Assembly: GCA_017524545.1 (NCBI GenBank)
Contig: JAFXVN010000041.1
Location: 1 to 64,000, forward strand
Length of the DNA stretch: 64,000 nt
Reading direction: 5' to 3'
Source of the DNA: Bacteroidaceae bacterium
GTDB lineage: Bacteria; Bacteroidota; Bacteroidia; Bacteroidales; Bacteroidaceae
This document shows, one piece after another, positions 60,789 to 64,000 of the stretch. Below the pieces are notes generated by a model. The model had not been told where the DNA came from, did no database searches, and was given only the letters and a program-made list of their open reading frames with translations. The position numbers were made by a program, and so were the translations under genes. Within the stretch, counting starts at the first letter, position 1, and each line of letters opens with the position of its first letter.

Positions 60789-61542
60789 TACAGAGATTAT
60801 TACTTTCATGGAGTCCCAACGCGATGAGGAACAACGGCAAATTCTCATGCGGTTCTTCAAAACAGGCAAGGGCGAATACGGAGAAGGAGACGAGTTCCTT
60901 GGCCTGAAAGTGCCGCAGACGAGGGAAGTGGTTCGAGCTGCGCAGAAGGACTTGGCATTGGAGGAAGTGCCGGAACTGTTGATGTCCCGCTGGCACGAAG
61001 TCCGTCTCTGCGGCCTGCTGATACTTGTAGCGAAGTTCGAGAAACTGGCAACAAAGCGACTTGAAAACAACGAAGCCTCCATCCGAGAGCGCGACAACAT
61101 ATTAAAGATGTATCTCCGCTATGCAGAGCAAGCAAACAATTGGGACTTGGTGGATCTCTCCGTCCACAAGATTCTCGGGCATTGGCTCCTATTGCCAACT
61201 CATTTGGGCGACAAGGATTACAAGATAGCACTCCTCGATTCCCTTACCCGGAGCAACAACCTCTGGAAGCAGCGCATGAGCATGGTATGCACATGGAAGA
61301 CCACGCAGCAGGGCGACTCGTCGTGGTGCCTGCGCTATGCCGAGATGCATCTGCACCACCCTCACGACCTCATGCACAAGGCCGTCGGCTGGATGCTACG
61401 GGAGATGGGCAAGCGCATCTCAATGGACTTGTTGAGGGACTTCCTTGCAGAGCACGCCCACGAAATGCCACGCACCGCCCTCCGCTATGCCATCGAGAAG
61501 ATGACAGACAAGGAGCGACAATACTGGATGCAAAAAGATTAA
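60781..61542 (+). CDS. AlkD-family DNA alkylation repair protein
   Basis: A 253-residue ALK (HEAT-like) repeat DNA glycosylase that removes bulky or positively charged alkylated bases. Hallmarks are RFFKTGKGEYGEGDEFLGLKV, NNWDLVDLSVHKILGHWL and VGWMLREMGKR. The GTG at 60781, inside the GTGAAAAGGTGAAA word, gives the expected N-terminus; an ATG at 60808 would cut the first helix. The next gene is six bases after it. Confidence 0.92.
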   Translation: MKATEIITFMESQRDEEQRQILMRFFKTGKGEYGEGDEFLGLKVPQTREVVRAAQKDLALEEVPELLMSRWHEVRLCGLLILVAKFEKLATKRLENNEASIRERDNILKMYLRYAEQANNWDLVDLSVHKILGHWLLLPTHLGDKDYKIALLDSLTRSNNLWKQRMSMVCTWKTTQQGDSSWCLRYAEMHLHHPHDLMHKAVGWMLREMGKRISMDLLRDFLAEHAHEMPRTALRYAIEKMTDKERQYWMQKD

Positions 61543-61547
61543 AGACA

Positions 61548-61865
61548 ATGGCAAGCAAACAGGACTTTGTGCAATTCGTCGCCGAGCAGTGCGGCGGAAC
61601 AGGAGAGATAACGGCAAAGAAGATGTTCGGCGACTACGGCATCTATTGCGACGGCAAGATATTCGGGCTTATCTGCGACGACCGCTTCTACCTAAAGCCC
61701 ACGGAAGCTGCGCGTCCGTTGCTGCGAACCGTCGATATGCGTCCGCCCTATCCAGGAGCAAAAGACTACTTTTATATCGCCGACGTGGACGACCGCGACT
61801 ATCTTTCTCTGCTTGTTCGGGAGACATGCAAGGCTTTGCCTGAACCGAAAAAGGTGAAAAAGTGA
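61548..61865 (+). CDS. TfoX/Sxy N-terminal-domain protein
   Basis: A 105-residue protein. FVAEQCGGTGEITAKKMFGDY and GLICDDRFYLKPTEA are the TfoX N-domain pattern; the TfoX C-domain is absent. TfoX/Sxy controls competence in gamma-proteobacteria, but stand-alone N-domains have no set role. It begins five bases after the alkD-like stop. The last residues, PKKVKK, are encoded by the AAAAAGGTGAAAAAGTG word. Confidence 0.88.
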   Translation: MASKQDFVQFVAEQCGGTGEITAKKMFGDYGIYCDGKIFGLICDDRFYLKPTEAARPLLRTVDMRPPYPGAKDYFYIADVDDRDYLSLLVRETCKALPEPKKVKK

Positions 61866-61917
61866 AACTATTTACGCTTTCAACCTTTCACTTCTTCACC
61901 TTTTTAACCTTTACATA

Positions 61918-62286
61918 ATGAGGGACTACTACGACAAGATGACAGCGGAAGAGGCACGGGCATTTCGTGATACCGTGCTGACCATCGTCGGCCAAATACC
62001 ACCGGGTCGCGTCATGTCGTACGGCCTCATCGCCACTTTGGCAGGCTGGCCGAGCCATGCAAGGATGGTAGGGCGCACACTTCGCTACACCCCAGGGGCA
62101 GAGCTGCTGCCTTGCCATCGCGTCGTCAACGTGGTTGGCCGCACAGCTCCCGGTTGGAAGAGACAACGCATCCTATTGGAAGAAGAGGGTGTTACCTTCA
62201 AACCCAACGGCCACGTCGATATGAGCCGCCATCTATGGGATGATGCGAACCGGTCATTAGGATTTCCCTATGCTATATATCAGTGA
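61918..62286 (+). CDS. Methylated-DNA--protein-cysteine methyltransferase family (MGMT)
   Basis: A 122-residue protein covering the C-terminal O6-alkylguanine methyltransferase domain only. The PCHRVV motif holds the acceptor Cys66, and IPPGRVMSYGLIATLAGWPSHARMVGRTLR is the helix-turn-helix DNA-binding region (split here as GRVMSYGLIATLAG and ARMVGRTLR). Active Cys means it can be catalytic, unlike alkyltransferase-like proteins with Trp there. It completes an alkylation-repair set with the AlkD-like gene. Confidence 0.93.
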   Translation: MRDYYDKMTAEEARAFRDTVLTIVGQIPPGRVMSYGLIATLAGWPSHARMVGRTLRYTPGAELLPCHRVVNVVGRTAPGWKRQRILLEEEGVTFKPNGHVDMSRHLWDDANRSLGFPYAIYQ

Positions 62287-62378
62287 GAAATCCTTTAGGC
62301 GTATAGGTCATTATTTTACACAAGAGATCCTTTTTGCTTTTTCGGGTCCTGTTATCGACGAAATTATGGATTGTCGGT

Positions 62379-63011
62379 CTAACTTATTAGAACAGAATCA
62401 AACATCCTTTTATATGCCTCCGCTTTCTTGTCGAAGGAGAGGGGATAGGCGCGGGATGATGAGGGCAGACGCCAAAGGAGCAACGGCTCGCCACACATAT
62501 TATATATATAAGGTATAGGGAGAGAGGTGTTGACCTTGGGGATTTCGGAAATGCCGAGCGAGGCACAGATGGTCTCTGCGGCTTTCTCGCCTGTCGTGAC
62601 AATGGCACGAAGATGGGGCAGCTTGGCAAGCAAGGCGCGGATGTCGGTCGGCTCCACCACTTCGAGGAACTTGTCGGAGGCATTGTCATTAAGGCGGCGG
62701 ACAGCGGTCGAGGTGTCGAAGAAGGCAATGCCCTTCGCCTCGCAGAATGCCACTATCTCGTCCAATTTGAAGCGCTTCTCCTTCTCCAGGACAAAGTGAT
62801 TCTTGTCGCCAAAGAACACCTGTCCCTCGATTCTCCAGTGGTCGTTGATCCAATTCGGGTAGAAAAAGTCGATGCACCACCGCTTCCGCTGCGGCGGGAA
62901 GCTGCCCAGAAACAGGATCTTTGCCCCTACGGGCAGAAAAGGCCGCAAGGGATGATACTCGATACCGCCTTGGCTTCTGGCTATGTTTTCCGTGTTAAGA
63001 TAACTCACCAT
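62379..63011 (-). CDS. Uracil-DNA glycosylase-family protein (Mug/UDG-like)
   Basis: A 210-residue protein. The first motif KILFLGSFPPQ (31-41) replaces the GxDPY water-activating loop of classical UDG with GSFPP. The C-terminal RLPSSSRAYP (181-190) is the DNA-intercalating loop. The middle (GIAFFDTSTAVRRLNDNASD) is conserved in the subgroup. The ATG at 63011 was chosen since the codons before it overlap an intergenic AATTAAGAA word. It is divergent from rubrerythrin. The exact base specificity is not clear. Confidence 0.82.
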   Translation of the reverse strand: MVSYLNTENIARSQGGIEYHPLRPFLPVGAKILFLGSFPPQRKRWCIDFFYPNWINDHWRIEGQVFFGDKNHFVLEKEKRFKLDEIVAFCEAKGIAFFDTSTAVRRLNDNASDKFLEVVEPTDIRALLAKLPHLRAIVTTGEKAAETICASLGISEIPKVNTSLPIPYIYNMCGEPLLLWRLPSSSRAYPLSFDKKAEAYKRMFDSVLIS

Positions 63012-63080
63012 TCGTTGCTTATTTTGCACAAAAATACAAAGAAAATAAGAATTAAGAAAGCAGAATTGAGAATTATTTCT

Positions 63081-63088
63081 TACCTTTG
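63081..63088 (+). promoter_or_regulatory. Bacteroidetes -7 box for rubrerythrin
   Basis: TACCTTTG, 36 bases before the ATG, with AATTAAGAAAGCAGAATTG words upstream. Confidence 0.65.
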
Positions 63089-63124
63089 TACTCAGAACGC
63101 ACAAACCCTTTAATTCACGAGACA

Positions 63125-63667
63125 ATGAAAGACCTGAAAGGAACCAAGACGGAGCAAAACCTCAAGGAGGCTTTTGCCGGCGAGAGCATGGCTCGCAACA
63201 AGTACAGCTACTTTGCATCGAAGGCCAAGAAGGACGGCTACGTGCAGATTGCCTCTATCTTCGAGGAGACGGCTGCCAACGAGAAGGAACACGCCAAGAT
63301 GTGGTACAAGCTGCTCAACGGCGGCAGCGTGAGCGACACCCGCACGAACCTTGCCGACGCAGCCAGCGGCGAGAACTTCGAGTGGACCGACATGTATGCC
63401 CGCATGGCAAAGGAGGCTCGCGAGGAAGGCTTCGCAGAGATTGCCGAGAAGTTTGAACAAGTGGCAGCCATCGAAAAGGAGCACGAGGAGCGCTACCGCA
63501 AGCTCTTGAAGAACATCGAGGACGGCATCGTCTTCTCCCGCGAGGGCGACGTCATCTGGCAATGCGCCAATTGCGGCCACATCGTCATCGGCAAGAAGGC
63601 GCCCGAAGTGTGTCCCGTCTGCGACCACCCGCAAAGCTACTTCCAAATTAAGGCAGAGAACTATTAG
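63125..63667 (+). CDS. rbr: Rubrerythrin
   Basis: A 180-residue peroxide-reducing diiron protein. The four-helix domain has [25 protein letters not shown] and [11 protein letters not shown] (diiron Glu and His ligands). The C-terminal rubredoxin-like domain has [10 protein letters not shown] and [11 protein letters not shown], with regular C-x2-C pairs. It protects anaerobes from H2O2. The stop TAG runs into the GC-rich palindrome. Confidence 0.97.
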   Translation: MKDLKGTKTEQNLKEAFAGESMARNKYSYFASKAKKDGYVQIASIFEETAANEKEHAKMWYKLLNGGSVSDTRTNLADAASGENFEWTDMYARMAKEAREEGFAEIAEKFEQVAAIEKEHEERYRKLLKNIEDGIVFSREGDVIWQCANCGHIVIGKKAPEVCPVCDHPQSYFQIKAENY

Positions 63668-63705
63668 CCCCCTCTCCCAACCTCTCCCCCGAGGAGGAGA
63701 GGAGT
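63664..63705 (+). repeat. GC-rich palindromic element at the rubrerythrin stop codon
   Basis: TTAGCCCCCTCTCCCAACCT then CTCCCCCGAGGAGGAGAGGAGT; CCTCTCC pairs with GGAGAGG. As at rnfC, the AG of the stop codon is the beginning of the element, and AAATGGTAAATGG words follow. Confidence 0.78.
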
Positions 63706-63714
63706 AAATGGTAA

Positions 63715-64000
63715 ATGGTAAATAGTAATTGGTGTTATCATCTCGTGGCCTTCTTGGTCGTAGCCATTTGGGGGTCCACGTTTGTCTTCACGAAGCTGTT
63801 GCTGCTGGCGGGTCTCTCGCCAGCACACATCTTCACGCTGCGCTTCCTGATTGCCTACGCAGCACTGCTGGGCATTGCAACCTTTAAGCGTCCCTTCCGA
63901 TGGTTCTCTAAGACGTGGCGCGACGAATTGCTCATGCTGGGGCTGGGGCTGACGGGCGGCTCGCTGTACTTTTTGACGGAGAACGCCGCTATGTGCTACA
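63715..64000 (+). CDS. DMT-superfamily (EamA) transporter, N-terminal part
   Basis: The gene runs off the window after 95 codons. HLVAFLVVAIWGSTFVFTKLLLL is the first EamA helix with its WGST motif, and HIFTLRFLIAYAALLGIATF and LMLGLGLTGGSLYFLTENAAM follow as helices 2 and 3. The ATG at 63715 lies in a GGTAAATGGTAAATAG word. Substrate unknown; relatives export amino acids or other metabolites. Confidence 0.85.
   Translation, partial: MVNSNWCYHLVAFLVVAIWGSTFVFTKLLLLAGLSPAHIFTLRFLIAYAALLGIATFKRPFRWFSKTWRDELLMLGLGLTGGSLYFLTENAAMCY

Overview
The window looks like chromosomal DNA of a gut or oral Bacteroidales bacterium, most likely Prevotella or a close relative. The evidence is a 2,611-residue SprA/Sov translocon of the type IX secretion system, a six-subunit Rnf complex in the order B-C-D-G-E-A preceded by rseC, TAnnTTTG promoter boxes, two C10 (streptopain-family) proteases, a BspA-like leucine-rich-repeat protein, and many short word-like intergenic repeats. 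No tRNA, CRISPR array, intact insertion sequence or prophage was seen. The one RNA gene found is rnpB.

Layout. 0-3.5 kb: small redox and stress genes (PNPOx-like protein, winged-helix protein, rubredoxin, flavin reductase, glutathione peroxidase), a ZIP transporter and ruvA. 3.6-11.5 kb: sprA. 11.5-16.2 kb: a visibly AT-richer stretch with two broken genes, an LRR surface protein and several repeats. 16.2-23.6 kb: a 2,402-residue protein joining an M60-type metallopeptidase to a sialidase, followed by a 60-residue protein. 23.7-30.7 kb: a Tat-signal sugar isomerase/epimerase, a tightly coupled three-gene set (TIR-like/ThsB-like protein, ABC-type ATPase, DUF4435 TOPRIM-like protein), a PfkB kinase with a D-lyxose isomerase-like enzyme, and a DegP/HtrA protease. 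31-40.6 kb: rnpB, yihY, ispE, rseC-rnfBCDGEA and galE. 40.6-47.1 kb: two tandem C10 proteases. 47.2-51 kb: thrS-infC-rpmI-rplT. 51-53.5 kb: a broken surface-protein gene and a DUF4160/DUF2442 pair. 53.5-64 kb: a TPR protein, def, ruvX, a SPOR lipoprotein, a YtxH/holin-like set, a Pif1-like helicase, alkylation-repair genes, a uracil-DNA glycosylase, rubrerythrin and the start of a DMT transporter.

Working together. SprA would form the outer-membrane exit for large surface proteins; the protease-sialidase and the C10 proteases fit host glycoprotein and protein degradation. Three secreted proteins (the LRR protein and both C10 proteases) end in the same dockerin-like double calcium-loop module. 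Rnf couples ferredoxin and NAD redox to an ion gradient, while rubrerythrin, rubredoxin and glutathione peroxidase handle oxidative stress.

Most unusual signals. (1) The TIR-like / ATPase / DUF4435 operon resembles a PARIS-type (AriA-AriB) defence pair with an added ThsB-like protein whose expected catalytic Glu position reads Gln. (2) A GC-rich palindromic element sits directly at stop codons and is also found in frame inside at least five coding regions, always in the same reading phase. (3) A two-part tandem array (four 21-bp palindromic units, then two 22-bp units) occurs at two loci about 35 kb apart. (4) A hairpin-rich element of about 120 nt occurs twice, with different outer stems that still pair. 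(5) The M60-sialidase fusion. (6) A rubredoxin whose first metal-binding motif is C-x-C.
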